Shown here: in pieces, positions 27,034 to 35,955 of the stretch
Position numbering within the stretch: the first letter of the stretch is position 1
Layout of the letters: each line of letters opens with the position of its first letter
NCBI RefSeq assembly: GCF_964063325.1
Contig: NZ_OZ061315.1
Coordinates: 2,604,001 to 2,668,000 of the forward strand
Length of the DNA: 64,000 nucleotides
Source of the DNA: Hafnia alvei
GTDB taxonomy: Bacteria > Pseudomonadota > Gammaproteobacteria > Enterobacterales > Enterobacteriaceae
Direction: 5' to 3'
Notes under the pieces: model-generated
The model's input: only the letters and a program-made list of their open reading frames with translations
Told to the model about the DNA's origin: nothing
Database searches by the model: none
Position numbers and translations under genes: made by a program

Positions 27034-27561
27034 TTATTTATCAGGTCTGTTCCATGGCATTTTTAGCAGTAAACTCGCCATTCCACATAAACCGCTTACA
27101 CCTGCAAAGAGTAAACCTGCACCTACAAAGCCCGACAGTAAAAATAATCTGCTATCTATTGTGTATCCCAATACAACGCCGATAAGAATCAGTGTGCCCG
27201 CAACAATCTGAACTTGCCTCATAATAGGCAAAGGTTGTTTCTTGTCTTCAATAGTCGGAAGATGGGCGCTCTTCCAAGCGTTAATGCCGCCAGCCATCAT
27301 TAAAGCCGGCACAGGGCTTGCTGCATTCATAAGCACGTTGGCATTTTGAGCCGTGCGCCCCCCTGACAGACAATGAAAAATGATAGGTTGTCCCACTGTA
27401 CCATCCAACTTTTTACCTGCCGTGATATCAGTAAGAGGAAGTGAGCGCGCGTTCGGTATGTGCTCACGCAGGTATTCAGCGGGGTCTCTAATATCAATGA
27501 GCACAGCGCCTTGATCAATCAGCCTTTTGGCTTCTTGCGGTGATACTGATTCTGGAGTCAT
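27034..27561 (-). CDS. ygaP: Membrane-anchored rhodanese (thiosulfate sulfurtransferase)
   Basis: A 175-residue protein. The N-terminal rhodanese domain (residues 1-105; VLIDIRDPAEYLREHIP) has its catalytic Cys in FHCLSGGRT. The C-terminal part is a two-helix membrane hairpin (MRQVQIVAGTLILIGVVLGY, then FLLSGFVGAGLLFAGVSGLCGMA). It matches Escherichia YgaP throughout. The start is ATG 27561, whose ATGA overlaps the stop of the upstream ArsR gene; the frame is open six codons further, but the overlap is the better start. Its regulator is the co-transcribed YgaV. Confidence 0.93.
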   Translation of the reverse strand: MTPESVSPQEAKRLIDQGAVLIDIRDPAEYLREHIPNARSLPLTDITAGKKLDGTVGQPIIFHCLSGGRTAQNANVLMNAASPVPALMMAGGINAWKSAHLPTIEDKKQPLPIMRQVQIVAGTLILIGVVLGYTIDSRLFLLSGFVGAGLLFAGVSGLCGMASLLLKMPWNRPDK

Positions 27562-27875
27562 TTGAAATCCTCTGGACAATAAATGCCTTTTAACGTGGAG
27601 ATAACCTTTTTCACCGCGTCATTCTTAATGAAATAGTTAACCTTTTGCGCCACCCTTTCAGACTCAATTAAGCCGTCTTCTTTCATTTTTGCTAGGTGTT
27701 GAGAGGTTGCTGAAGGCGTTAAACCGGTCAATTGCCCCAAATCACCTGACGAGGTGCCGGGTTTATCAATTAGAATACAAAGGATTAATAGCCGATTGCT
27801 GTTGCTCATCGACTTAAGCAGCGTTGTTGCCAGCGAGGCACTTTTCTGTAACTGGAGCAGTTGAGTCTCATTCAT
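27558..27875 (-). CDS. ygaV: ArsR-family regulator of ygaP
   Basis: A 105-residue ArsR winged-helix repressor (LLKSMSNSNRLLILCILIDKPGTSSGDLGQLTGLTPSATSQHLAKM). It matches Escherichia YgaV, a redox and sulfide/tributyltin-responsive autorepressor, including the C-terminal IYCPED cysteine. It is the first gene of a two-gene operon with ygaP (4-bp overlap). TTTAGAATATTCTAAA (27899-27914), just upstream, is a perfect palindrome and a likely operator. Confidence 0.92.
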   Translation of the reverse strand: MNETQLLQLQKSASLATTLLKSMSNSNRLLILCILIDKPGTSSGDLGQLTGLTPSATSQHLAKMKEDGLIESERVAQKVNYFIKNDAVKKVISTLKGIYCPEDFK

Positions 27876-27898
27876 TTCTTTATTTTAGTAGTTTCTAA

Positions 27899-27914
27899 AT
27901 TTAGAATATTCTAA
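27899..27914. promoter_or_regulatory. Palindromic candidate operator of ygaVP
   Basis: TTTAGAATATTCTAAA is a perfect 16-bp palindrome 24 bp upstream of the ygaV start. ArsR-type repressors bind such AT-rich palindromes at their own promoters; the assignment is inferred. Confidence 0.6.
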
Positions 27915-28015
27915 ATTAAAGCAGTGCTCACACGCAATGACGAAATTTTAATAGCAGTAGGATGTTCGCTCATTGGCGACTGTCAGGTTTTGTACAAAAA
28001 ATACTGGCAAGCCAA

Positions 28016-28075
28016 GTTGAGTTGAGTTGAGTTGAGTTGAGTTGAGTTGAGTTGAGTTGAGTTGAGTTGAGTTGA
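28016..28075. repeat. Pentanucleotide tandem repeat, (GTTGA)x12
   Basis: Twelve perfect copies of GTTGA in a non-coding stretch between ygaV and the right TGCCCC motifs. A 5-bp unit changes length by replication slippage. No start codon or obvious promoter spans it. Confidence 0.97.
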
Positions 28076-28094
28076 GTCAGCATAATTTTGCTGG

Positions 28095-28248
28095 TGCCCC
28101 TTGGGTGCCCCTTTTCTACTTTCCAGCATTTAAAATCATTTAAAAACAATTAATTAAACAGCACCTCCAACTTTGTACTTATGAGTTATACAAATCGCTG
28201 ATTCAAAAATGATGATTAAACCGTCAAAACGCTGAAAAAACGGGGTCT
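28095..28248. other. Right end of the island: TGCCCC motifs and candidate att core
   Basis: TGCCCC at 28095 and 28106 repeats the motif, in the same orientation, clustered at 14984-15030. AAAAACGGGGTCT (28236-28248) matches 14923-14935 at 12 of 13 bases. Together they suggest the 13.3-kb segment entered by site-specific recombination. No gene lies between 28076 and the dps-like start. Confidence 0.35.
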
Positions 28249-28534
28249 AATCGATGATAAAAGCAGCGTTTATCACTAGGATTTATCTATTTGTTTACAG
28301 CCTATTGCAGCTATTGATAAAAATGCCCGCCGGAGCCTAGACCTCAAACCGCAACTCTGGCAGGATAGAACTCAAGGAAACACGGATAACTTATTGTTTA
28401 TATAAGCCTGTTTTTTTAGGTTGGATGATCCGGCGCGATGCTGGCAACCTTCTCCACCGCGCTAAGAGTCAAAAAATCGATATCGATTTATTACGGATGT
28501 TTCACTTTCACCGAATAATGAGGAATTCACGATT

Positions 28535-29026
28535 ATGGCGACAACGAAAAAAGCGACAAAATCCCACATTGGTCTCGATACCAAACAATCTGCCAAACTG
28601 GCAGAAGACCTCAATAGCCTGCTCGGTAACTATCAAATTTTGTACATGAACGTACGCGGCTATCATTGGAATATCACCGGACCACAGTTCTTTGAACTGC
28701 ACGTGAAATTTGAAGAAACCTACAACGATCTACTGCTGAAGGTCGATGAGATTGCCGAACGTATCCTGACGCTGGGTTATCAACCGCGTCACGCGTTCAG
28801 TGAATATCTGAAAACAGCGGATATTAAAGAAGATACCAACGTGACCGACGATAAAGGTACGTTGAAAGGTCTACTGTCAGGTTATTCAATTCTGCTGACG
28901 CAGCAGCGTGAAATTCTGGCGTTGGCAAGCGAAGCCGGTGACGAAGGGACGTCTTCTTTGATGAGCGATTACATCAAAGAGCAGGAAAAACAGGTTTGGA
29001 TGTTAAACGCCTATCTGGGCAAATAA
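28535..29026 (+). CDS. Dps-family DNA-protection ferritin
   Basis: A 163-residue four-helix-bundle mini-ferritin. The di-iron ferroxidase residues are visible in YHWNITGPQFFELHVKFEETY (His, then Asp/Glu-type ligands in NDLLLKVDEIAERI). The Lys/Thr-rich N-terminus (MATTKKATKSH) could bind DNA. Members form dodecamers that store iron and protect against peroxide. It belongs to the shorter Dps branch rather than Escherichia Dps itself. It has AATGAGGAATTCACG before the ATG and its own terminator after it. Confidence 0.9.
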   Translation: MATTKKATKSHIGLDTKQSAKLAEDLNSLLGNYQILYMNVRGYHWNITGPQFFELHVKFEETYNDLLLKVDEIAERILTLGYQPRHAFSEYLKTADIKEDTNVTDDKGTLKGLLSGYSILLTQQREILALASEAGDEGTSSLMSDYIKEQEKQVWMLNAYLGK

Positions 29027-29046
29027 TCCCGCGTTAAGTTTTGCTC

Positions 29047-29075
29047 CAGCCCCGCAATGCGGGGCTGAATTTTTT
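29047..29075 (+). terminator. Terminator of the dps-like gene
   Basis: CAGCCCCGC (29047-29055), AAT loop, GCGGGGCTG (29059-29067), AA, then six T. It is a strong GC-rich stem. It also ends just before the convergent yciY stop. Confidence 0.92.
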
Positions 29076-29252
29076 CTACCACTCATAAGCCACAGAATAC
29101 AGCAATGAACGATGATGCTGAATTTTGTGTAAGCGGCGAACACTATAGATGTGTCGGTTTCTGCGGGATTGGCCTTCTAACCAGCAACTGCGTCGACGGT
29201 GTACCTGACGCAACATACGCCAGCGCCCTACTTCATTTCTACTACGTCGCAT
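29076..29252 (-). CDS. yciY: Small basic protein YciY
   Basis: A 58-residue Arg-rich protein starting MRRSRNEVGRWRMLRQVHRR. It is clearly the homologue of Escherichia YciY (MKRSRTEVGRWRMQRQ, SRWLEGQSRRN), also encoded next to clsA. The start is ATG 29252; an upstream extension to 29315 lacks similarity. The function is unknown. Confidence 0.85.
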   Translation of the reverse strand: MRRSRNEVGRWRMLRQVHRRRSCWLEGQSRRNRHIYSVRRLHKIQHHRSLLYSVAYEW

Positions 29253-29502
29253 GACAAACGTCTCTCTGGGTAAGTGCGCGGGCATTATAAACCTATAGTG
29301 ATATTTGTCACACAATCGATTTGCTTTCTTCGTTTTAACCCGTCAGCACATGACAGACAAAAATTTGTCTCAATGTTACAACCTGTAAATTAATACGAAA
29401 TTTAAATCGATGACTTTTATCCGCGAAAAGGTTTTACCTTTCAACAACAGTGCGTAAACTCAATAGAGATAACGCTTTTTTGCGAAAGGACAACTCGCCT
29501 TT

Positions 29503-30963
29503 ATGACAACGTTTTATACCGTAATTAGCTGGCTTACGATTTTTGGCTACTGGTTACTCATTGCCAGCGTGACACTTCGCATTTTGATGAAGCGCCGTGC
29601 GGTTCCCTCCGCCATGGCTTGGTTGCTCATCATCTATATTCTGCCACTGGTGGGGATCATCGCTTACCTGTCATTCGGAGAACTTCACTTAGGGAAAAGA
29701 CGTGCCGAACGTGCTAAAGCGATGTGGCCCTCTACGGCGCATTGGCTAGCCGACCTTAAAAGTTGTAAATCCATTTTTGCGACAGGCAACAGTGAAGTCG
29801 CCGCGCCGCTGTTTCAGCTGTGTGAGCGCCGTCAGGGAATTGCCGGCGTTAAGGGCAACCAGCTACAGTTACTGACCACCAGCGACGATACGCTCAAGGC
29901 CTTAATTCGTGATATCGAGCTGGCGCGCAGCAATATTGAGATGGTGTTTTATATTTGGCAACCCGGTGGATTAGCCGATCAGGTTGCCGAGTCGTTGATG
30001 GCAGCGGCGAGACGCGGCGTACATTGCCGATTGCTGCTCGACTCCGCTGGCAGTGTGACCTTCTTCCGCAGCCCTTATCCTGCCATGATGCGTAATGCAG
30101 GCGTTGAAGTTGTCGAAGCGCTGAAAGTTAATCTTATGCGCGTTTTCTTGCGACGCATGGATTTACGCCAGCACCGGAAAGTGGTTTTGATTGATAATTT
30201 TATCGCTTATACCGGCAGCATGAACTTGGTTGACCCGCGTTTCTTTAAACAAGATGCCGGCGTTGGGCAATGGATTGACGTAATGGCGAGAATGGAAGGC
30301 CCGGTAGCCACTACCATGGGCATCATTTTCTCCTGTGATTGGGAGATTGAAACCGGCAAACGTATTTTGCCACCGGAGCCTGAATATCATTCTCTGCCGT
30401 TCGAAGAGGAATCAGGACATACCATTCAGGTTATTGCTTCCGGTCCGGGTTTCCCTGATGAACTGATCCATCAAGCGCTGCTGACCTCGGTCTATTCCGC
30501 CCGTGAACAACTCATCATGACCACGCCTTATTTCGTGCCGAGCGATGATTTGCTACATGCGATTTGCACCGCGGCACAGCGTGGCGTTGATGTCTCTATC
30601 ATCGTACCAAAGAAAAACGACTCTATGATGGTAGGCTGGGCCAGCCGCTCATTCTTCACAGAACTGCTGGAGGCGGGCGTTAAAATTTACCAGTTTGAAG
30701 GTGGTCTGCTGCACACCAAGAGCGTATTGGTCGATGGCCAGCTTAGTCTGGTTGGCACGGTCAATCTGGATATGCGTAGCCTGTGGCTGAATTTTGAAAT
30801 CACCTTAGTGATTGACGACGACGGCTTTGGCGCTGACTTAGCCTGTGTACAAGACGATTATATTGCCCGTTCTACTCTGCTTGACCACGCTGGCTGGCTA
30901 AAACGCCCGCTGTGGCAGCGCGTGGTTGAACGACTGTTTTACTTTTTCAGCCCATTGCTGTAA
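29503..30963 (+). CDS. clsA: Cardiolipin synthase A
   Basis: A 486-residue inner-membrane phospholipase-D-type enzyme that makes cardiolipin from two phosphatidylglycerols. It has the exact Escherichia ClsA length. Two N-terminal membrane segments (residues 5-60) are followed by two HKD motifs: HRKVVLIDNFIAYTGSMNL near residue 225 and HTKSVLVDGQLSLVGTVNLD near 404. It restores backbone synteny with Escherichia to the right of the island. Confidence 0.97.
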   Translation: MTTFYTVISWLTIFGYWLLIASVTLRILMKRRAVPSAMAWLLIIYILPLVGIIAYLSFGELHLGKRRAERAKAMWPSTAHWLADLKSCKSIFATGNSEVAAPLFQLCERRQGIAGVKGNQLQLLTTSDDTLKALIRDIELARSNIEMVFYIWQPGGLADQVAESLMAAARRGVHCRLLLDSAGSVTFFRSPYPAMMRNAGVEVVEALKVNLMRVFLRRMDLRQHRKVVLIDNFIAYTGSMNLVDPRFFKQDAGVGQWIDVMARMEGPVATTMGIIFSCDWEIETGKRILPPEPEYHSLPFEEESGHTIQVIASGPGFPDELIHQALLTSVYSAREQLIMTTPYFVPSDDLLHAICTAAQRGVDVSIIVPKKNDSMMVGWASRSFFTELLEAGVKIYQFEGGLLHTKSVLVDGQLSLVGTVNLDMRSLWLNFEITLVIDDDGFGADLACVQDDYIARSTLLDHAGWLKRPLWQRVVERLFYFFSPLL

Positions 30964-31005
30964 ATAGCTTGGCTAATTGATGATGAGACAGTACAGGACA
31001 CTCTT

Positions 31006-31332
31006 ATGATGGATTTAGACAACCGACTCACCGAAGATGAAGCCTTAGATCAGGCCTACGATATTTTTCTTGAACTGGCCGTCGACAACCTCGACCCTGC
31101 TGACGTTATTCTGTTTAACCTGCAGTTTGAAGAGCGCGGCGCGGCTGAATTATTTGATCCTGCCGAAGATTGGAAAGATCACGTTGATTTCGACTTGAAC
31201 CCTGATTTCTTCGTGGAAGTAGTGATTGGTCTAACCGATGGCGAATCAGAAGACATCACCGACGTGTTTGCTCGCGTACTAATTTGCCGCGAGAAAGATC
31301 ACAAACTTTGCCATATTTTGTGGAAAGAGTAA
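31006..31332 (+). CDS. yciU: YciU family protein (DUF440 / HI1450 type, dsDNA mimic)
   Basis: A 108-residue, highly acidic protein nearly identical in pattern to Escherichia YciU (NRLTEDEALDQAYDIFLELA, DPADVILFNLQFEERG, DHVDFDLNPDFFVEV). The HI1450 structure led to the proposal that the family mimics double-stranded DNA. It lies 42 bp behind clsA on the same strand and is likely co-transcribed. The start is one of two adjacent ATGs. Confidence 0.94.
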   Translation: MMDLDNRLTEDEALDQAYDIFLELAVDNLDPADVILFNLQFEERGAAELFDPAEDWKDHVDFDLNPDFFVEVVIGLTDGESEDITDVFARVLICREKDHKLCHILWKE

Positions 31333-31355
31333 GTTTCCACTGCACCACGCCAATT

Positions 31356-31384
31356 AAAACGCACAGCTGAAGCTGTGCGTTTTT
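31356..31384. terminator. Bidirectional terminator between yciU and the K+ channel gene
   Basis: AAAACGCACAGCT (31356-31368), GA loop, AGCTGTGCGTTTT (31371-31383). The long perfect stem has A and T runs on either side. Confidence 0.9.
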
Positions 31385-31387
31385 GTT

Positions 31388-32239
31388 TTAATCATGAGGC
31401 TGCTTGCTAAGCCGTTTACTGCAAAACTTGCAATACACCGCATCGTCGTCATGGCCCGACTTATGGCAGTGTTCACAATGACGTACGGTACGTCGACGCT
31501 GCAATACTTCGGTCATATGGGCCGTTAACACCCCGGTGGGGATAGCGATAATAGAGTAGCCGATCAAGATTAATACCGAAGCCAGAATGCGCCCCGCCGG
31601 CGTATGAGGGGTTATGTCGCCATAGCCAACCGTCGTCATGGTCACCACGGCCCAATAAACTGATACAGGAAGACTGGTAAAACCGTGCTCGGGGCCTTCG
31701 ATCACATACATCACCCCACCAAATAAACACAATAGGATCATCACAAAGGTAAAAAACACCAATAGTTTTTTGCGTACGCCAACGATGCTGTCCCACAACA
31801 ACGTCGCGGAGCCCATATAACGCAGCATTTTAAAGATGCGCAACACCCTTAAAACACGCATTAGGCGCAGCAACGTGACATATTCAACGGCCATGTGTGG
31901 GAAAAGAAGTAAACAATAGAGCGGCAGCGTGGTCAGCAGATCGACAATGCCCAAAAAACTCGACGCATATTTTTTAGACTTGGGCGTAGTCAGCAAACGA
32001 AGCAGATATTCAGCGGTAAATACCACCGTAAAAAACACTTCTAACTTTAGGCCTAAATCCTCACGCGCCACCAGCACACGCAAGGGTTTTGGATCGCCTG
32101 ATTCCATAAACACCAGCACGACGCTGGCGACAGCCATGGTGATCCAAAAGAACTCCATTTTGCGCCCAAAGGCGGTGTGGGTATCGAATAAACTGCTATA
32201 TAAACTCTGCCGCCAAGTGCCTTTTTTCATGCCCGTCAT
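31388..32239 (-). CDS. Voltage-gated potassium channel-like ion transporter
   Basis: A 283-residue six-segment channel. The S4 segment has regularly spaced Arg (RLMRVLRVLRIFKMLR), and the selectivity filter is TMTTVGYGD. The short cytoplasmic tail ends in a CxxC...CxxC zinc-ribbon-like module (HCEHCHKSG, YCKFCSKRL) instead of the RCK domain of Escherichia Kch. The start is ATG 32239 (MTGMKKGTW) or 32230; a longer GTG form also stays open. It probably conducts K+. It sits where Escherichia has oppF, whereas Escherichia kch lies between yciI and clsA. Confidence 0.87.
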   Translation of the reverse strand: MTGMKKGTWRQSLYSSLFDTHTAFGRKMEFFWITMAVASVVLVFMESGDPKPLRVLVAREDLGLKLEVFFTVVFTAEYLLRLLTTPKSKKYASSFLGIVDLLTTLPLYCLLLFPHMAVEYVTLLRLMRVLRVLRIFKMLRYMGSATLLWDSIVGVRKKLLVFFTFVMILLCLFGGVMYVIEGPEHGFTSLPVSVYWAVVTMTTVGYGDITPHTPAGRILASVLILIGYSIIAIPTGVLTAHMTEVLQRRRTVRHCEHCHKSGHDDDAVYCKFCSKRLSKQPHD

Positions 32240-32356
32240 GCTGACCCCAAAAGAGTTATTTGAGCGTAATCCCCCCACTTTAGCACCACAATATAAAGCG
32301 ATGGCTTTATATAAGTGTCACTAATGGTAAAACATTTCAGCATTCCGCCACACTTT

Positions 32357-32382
32357 GATGCCGCTATCAGAATGGATAGCGG
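32357..32382 (-). terminator. Hairpin downstream of acnA
   Basis: TGCCGCTATC (32357-32366) / GATAGCGGCA (32373-32382) with a 6-nt loop, about 40 bp past the acnA stop. There is no clear T run, so it may stabilise the 3' end rather than terminate. Confidence 0.5.
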
Positions 32383-32419
32383 CACGTTGCATGCTTAGCG
32401 GCCTAAAGCATTTTTCTGA

Positions 32420-35119
32420 TTACAGCATGTTTCTGATTACATAGTGCAAAATGCCGTCGTTGCGGTAATAGGCCAGTTCGTTTCCGGTATCAATTCGGCA
32501 ACGCGTTGGCACCACTTCACGTCGCCCATCGGCATAGGTGATCGTGACGTTAATCGTTTGTCCGGTCGTCAGATGTTGTAATCCACTGATATCCAGTGTT
32601 TCATCTCCGGCTAGGTTAAGCGTTTTGCGCGTTACCCCTTGCGGGAATTCTAACGGCAGAATGCCCATACCAATCAGGTTCGAACGGTGAATTCGCTCAA
32701 ATGACTCGGCAATCACTACGCGAACACCTAACAGACGCGGGCCTTTTGCCGCCCAGTCACGACTCGAACCCGAGCCATACTCTTTACCGGCGATCACCGC
32801 GAGCGGCACGTTTTCCTCTTGATACTTCATCGCCGCATCATAGATCGCCATCTGCTGTTGGGTGGGAATATGACGAGTCACACCACCTTCTACGTCGGGC
32901 ACCATTTCGTTGCGGATACGAATATTGGCGAAAGTTCCCCGCATCATCACTTCATGGTTGCCACGTCGTGAACCGTAAGAGTTAAAGTCTTTAAGTTCCA
33001 CACCGAGTCCCAGCAGGTAGCGTCCCGCTGGACTTTCCGCTTTGATATTGCCGGCAGGCGAAATATGATCGGTGGTCACCGAGTCGCCTAGCATCGCTAA
33101 CACTCGAGCGCCGTGGATATCTTTCACCGGCTCAGGTTCTGCCTGCATGCTGCTGAAAAATGGCGGATGGCGTATATAGGTAGAGTCATCTTGCCAATCA
33201 TAGGTCGCAGAACCCTGTACCTGAATCCCCTGCCATACCGCATCGCCGTCAAAGACCTGCGCGTACTCCTTGCGGAACATATCGGTTTTCACCATCTCAA
33301 CCGCATTGGCGATCTCTTGACCGCTTGGCCAGATGTCCTTCAGATAGACCGGCTTACCCTGTGCGTCGTGCCCTAACGGATCGACGGAGAGATTCACGTT
33401 CATATTCCCCGCCAGCGCATAGGCCACCACCAGCGGAGGAGACGCCAGCCAGTTGGTTTTCACCAACGGATGAATGCGCCCTTCAAAGTTGCGGTTGCCA
33501 GACAGCACCGCACCAACGGTGAGATCGCCCGCTTTAATTGCCGTTTCTATCGGCTCAAGCAGCGGGCCTGAGTTGCCAATACAGGTGGTGCAGCCATAGC
33601 CAACCAAATTGAAACCGAGGCGTTCAAGGTAAGGAGTCAAACCCGCCGCATCCAGATAATCAGTCACCACTTTCGAGCCCGGCGCCAGCGACGTTTTCAC
33701 CCATGGCTGCCGTGCTAATCCCTTCTCAACCGCTTTTTTCGCCAACAATCCGGCGGCCATCAGCACGCTAGGATTCGATGTGTTGGTACATGAGGTGATC
33801 GCAGCAATCACCACCGCGCCATGCGCTAAGCGATGTTTCTCTCCCGCCAGCGTAAACTCTTTGAATTCCACGCGATTTTTTTGGCTGCTAATCTCAAGTT
33901 CTGTCGCCGCCTGAAACGCCTGTGGAACTTTAGGCAACGGCACGCGGTCTTGGGGACGCTTTGGCCCAGCCAAACTTGATTCAACCGTATTCATATCCAG
34001 CGACAGTGTACTGGTAAATACCGGCTCATCGCCGGCGTGACGCCATAGGCCTTGTGCTTTGCAATAGGCTTCAACCAGCGCAATCTGTTCTTCACTGCGC
34101 CCGCTCAGGCGCATATAACCTAAAGTCACCTCATCAACGGGGAAAAATCCGCAGGTGGCGCCAAATTCAGGCGACATATTACCGATCGTGGCGCGGTCAG
34201 CCAGCGGCAAATCGGCTAAGCCGTCACCATAAAACTCAACGAATTTGCCTACCACGCCATGTTTGCGCAGCATTTGCGTGACGGTCAGCACCAAATCGGT
34301 GGCGGTAATGCCTTCGCGCAGTTTTCCTGTGAGCTTAAAACCGACCACGTCGGGGATTAGCATCGATACCGGCTGCCCTAACATGGCCGCCTCGGCTTCG
34401 ATTCCTCCCACGCCCCAGCCTAACACCCCAAGACCGTTAATCATTGTGGTGTGGGAATCAGTCCCGACGAGCGTATCAGGGTACGCCATTCGCTGGCCAT
34501 TTTGCTCTTCATGCCAAACCGCTTGCCCCAAATACTCAAGGTTAACCTGATGGCAAATGCCGGTTCCCGGTGGAACCACACGAAAACGATCAAACGCTTT
34601 TTGTCCCCAGCGCAGGAAAATATAGCGCTCGTGGTTACGCTCCATCTCCAACTCAACGTTTTCACTAAAGGCTTGCTGATGACCAAAATGATCAACGGTA
34701 ACAGAGTGGTCGATGACCAGATCAACGGGCGATAGCGGATTAACTCGCTCAACGTTGCCACCCAAGCGAGCCACAGCTTCGCGCATCGCCGCAAGGTCAA
34801 CCACGGCGGGTACGCCGGTAAAATCTTGCATCAGAACGCGTGCTGGCCGATAGGCAATCTCTTTGTCGGCATGGCCGGTTTTCACCCAATCGACGATTGC
34901 CTGTAAATCCTCCAGCACCACGCTTTCGCCATCAAGGTGGCGCAGCAGGTTTTCCAGCAGAACTTTCATTGACTTAGGGAGTTGGCGGATATCGCCCAGC
35001 TGCTTTTCAAGCTCAGGCAAGCTGTAATAGTGATACTCGATATTCAGGGCACTCAGTGTTTTCTGACATTGCTGCGCGAGATGTGGCTGGCTCAGACGAT
35101 GTTGAAGATCGGATGACAT
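32420..35119 (-). CDS. acnA: Aconitate hydratase A
   Basis: An 899-residue aconitase (Escherichia AcnA has 891) that isomerises citrate to isocitrate via a [4Fe-4S] cluster. The cluster cysteines are in AAITSCTNTSNPS and GYGCTTCIGNSGPL. The C-terminal swivel domain has GSSRDWAAKGPRLLGVR. I start at ATG 35119 (MSSDLQHRL), with AAGGAG 9-14 bp upstream; the frame extends seven codons further without support. AcnA is normally the stress-stable isozyme under SoxRS/Fur/RpoS control. It is a single gene. Confidence 0.96.
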   Translation of the reverse strand: MSSDLQHRLSQPHLAQQCQKTLSALNIEYHYYSLPELEKQLGDIRQLPKSMKVLLENLLRHLDGESVVLEDLQAIVDWVKTGHADKEIAYRPARVLMQDFTGVPAVVDLAAMREAVARLGGNVERVNPLSPVDLVIDHSVTVDHFGHQQAFSENVELEMERNHERYIFLRWGQKAFDRFRVVPPGTGICHQVNLEYLGQAVWHEEQNGQRMAYPDTLVGTDSHTTMINGLGVLGWGVGGIEAEAAMLGQPVSMLIPDVVGFKLTGKLREGITATDLVLTVTQMLRKHGVVGKFVEFYGDGLADLPLADRATIGNMSPEFGATCGFFPVDEVTLGYMRLSGRSEEQIALVEAYCKAQGLWRHAGDEPVFTSTLSLDMNTVESSLAGPKRPQDRVPLPKVPQAFQAATELEISSQKNRVEFKEFTLAGEKHRLAHGAVVIAAITSCTNTSNPSVLMAAGLLAKKAVEKGLARQPWVKTSLAPGSKVVTDYLDAAGLTPYLERLGFNLVGYGCTTCIGNSGPLLEPIETAIKAGDLTVGAVLSGNRNFEGRIHPLVKTNWLASPPLVVAYALAGNMNVNLSVDPLGHDAQGKPVYLKDIWPSGQEIANAVEMVKTDMFRKEYAQVFDGDAVWQGIQVQGSATYDWQDDSTYIRHPPFFSSMQAEPEPVKDIHGARVLAMLGDSVTTDHISPAGNIKAESPAGRYLLGLGVELKDFNSYGSRRGNHEVMMRGTFANIRIRNEMVPDVEGGVTRHIPTQQQMAIYDAAMKYQEENVPLAVIAGKEYGSGSSRDWAAKGPRLLGVRVVIAESFERIHRSNLIGMGILPLEFPQGVTRKTLNLAGDETLDISGLQHLTTGQTINVTITYADGRREVVPTRCRIDTGNELAYYRNDGILHYVIRNML

Positions 35120-35380
35120 TGGCTTCTCCTTCCTTATCATGCTTTAAGCGGTGTTTCTCGGCGCTGGATACAATCGATGCGGTTTCATCTGGGAACGACA
35201 CGCATGGCCGGAAACAATCTCCTGATAACGCTGTGGCTATCTTTAAAGATAACACAAAGAGATGGTAACGTTTTAGCAACATCATCCCATTACTGCGATA
35301 GACGATGAAAAGGAAGAAATACGATTGTAATCACGAAAGGCAATTTAATGCTGATATCTAGCTAAATATTCAATAATAAG

Positions 35381-35407
35381 AAAAAAAAAGCCTCCACAAG
35401 GGAGGCT
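35381..35407 (-). terminator. Terminator of spy
   Basis: AGCCTCC (35389-35395) / GGAGGCT (35401-35407), 5-nt loop. On the minus strand the stem is followed by nine T (35381-35389). Confidence 0.9.
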
Positions 35408-35436
35408 CTATATTTAGCATTGTCGCTGTTTAAAAA

Positions 35437-35955
35437 TTATTGCTCACCGGCAACCATTGCCGCGTGACGCTGTTCCATTTTTTCGATGCGTTTTTCGAAA
35501 TTCTGGTTAAATTCTTTTTTCTGTTCTGGGGTCAGAACATTATACATTTTGTTTTCCATCTTCATGCGTTCCAGCATCATATCGTTGCGCTCTTTGCTGT
35601 TAGCTTCGATTTGTGCACGCGCAGCGCTTTCATCAAATTTGTCGCTGGCGACCAGCTTATGCATGTCTTTGAAATGATCGCCCATCATTGGTTTTTTGTG
35701 CTCGGAACGGAACTCTTTAGCGATGGTTTTCATTTGCTCACGCTGCTGGTCTGTCAGCTTCAAGCCTTCAAACATGCCGCCGTGGCGTGGGCCCTGCTTG
35801 CCCATCTGATGATGCATCATCATCGGTGCGCCGTCAGCCTTGGTTGCCACTGGAGCCGCAGGGGTAGTTGGTGTTGCGGTGGTTTCAGCGGCGTTTGCCA
35901 TTGAAGCGCCAAAAGCCAGAGATGATGCCAACATTAAAGCAGTTAATTTACGCAT
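35437..35955 (-). CDS. spy: Spy/CpxP-family periplasmic chaperone
   Basis: A 172-residue protein with a signal peptide (cleavage after residue 22, SMANA). Two LTxxQ-type motifs are present (LTDQQREQMKTIAKEF; LTPEQKKEF), the signature of the Spy/CpxP cradle that protects unfolded periplasmic proteins. The long helix is Met/Lys-rich (RNDMMLERMKMENKM). The Ala/Pro/Thr-rich stretch after the signal (ETTATPTTPAAPVA) is longer than in Escherichia Spy. Cpx/Bae stress control is expected from the family. It is a single gene. Confidence 0.9.
   Translation of the reverse strand: MRKLTALMLASSLAFGASMANAAETTATPTTPAAPVATKADGAPMMMHHQMGKQGPRHGGMFEGLKLTDQQREQMKTIAKEFRSEHKKPMMGDHFKDMHKLVASDKFDESAARAQIEANSKERNDMMLERMKMENKMYNVLTPEQKKEFNQNFEKRIEKMEQRHAAMVAGEQ

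Noticed and set aside
28016..28075. CRISPR array
   Set aside because: Uniform 5-bp tandem repeat without spacers; the same holds for the TAATTA tract at 42965-43006. No cas genes occur.
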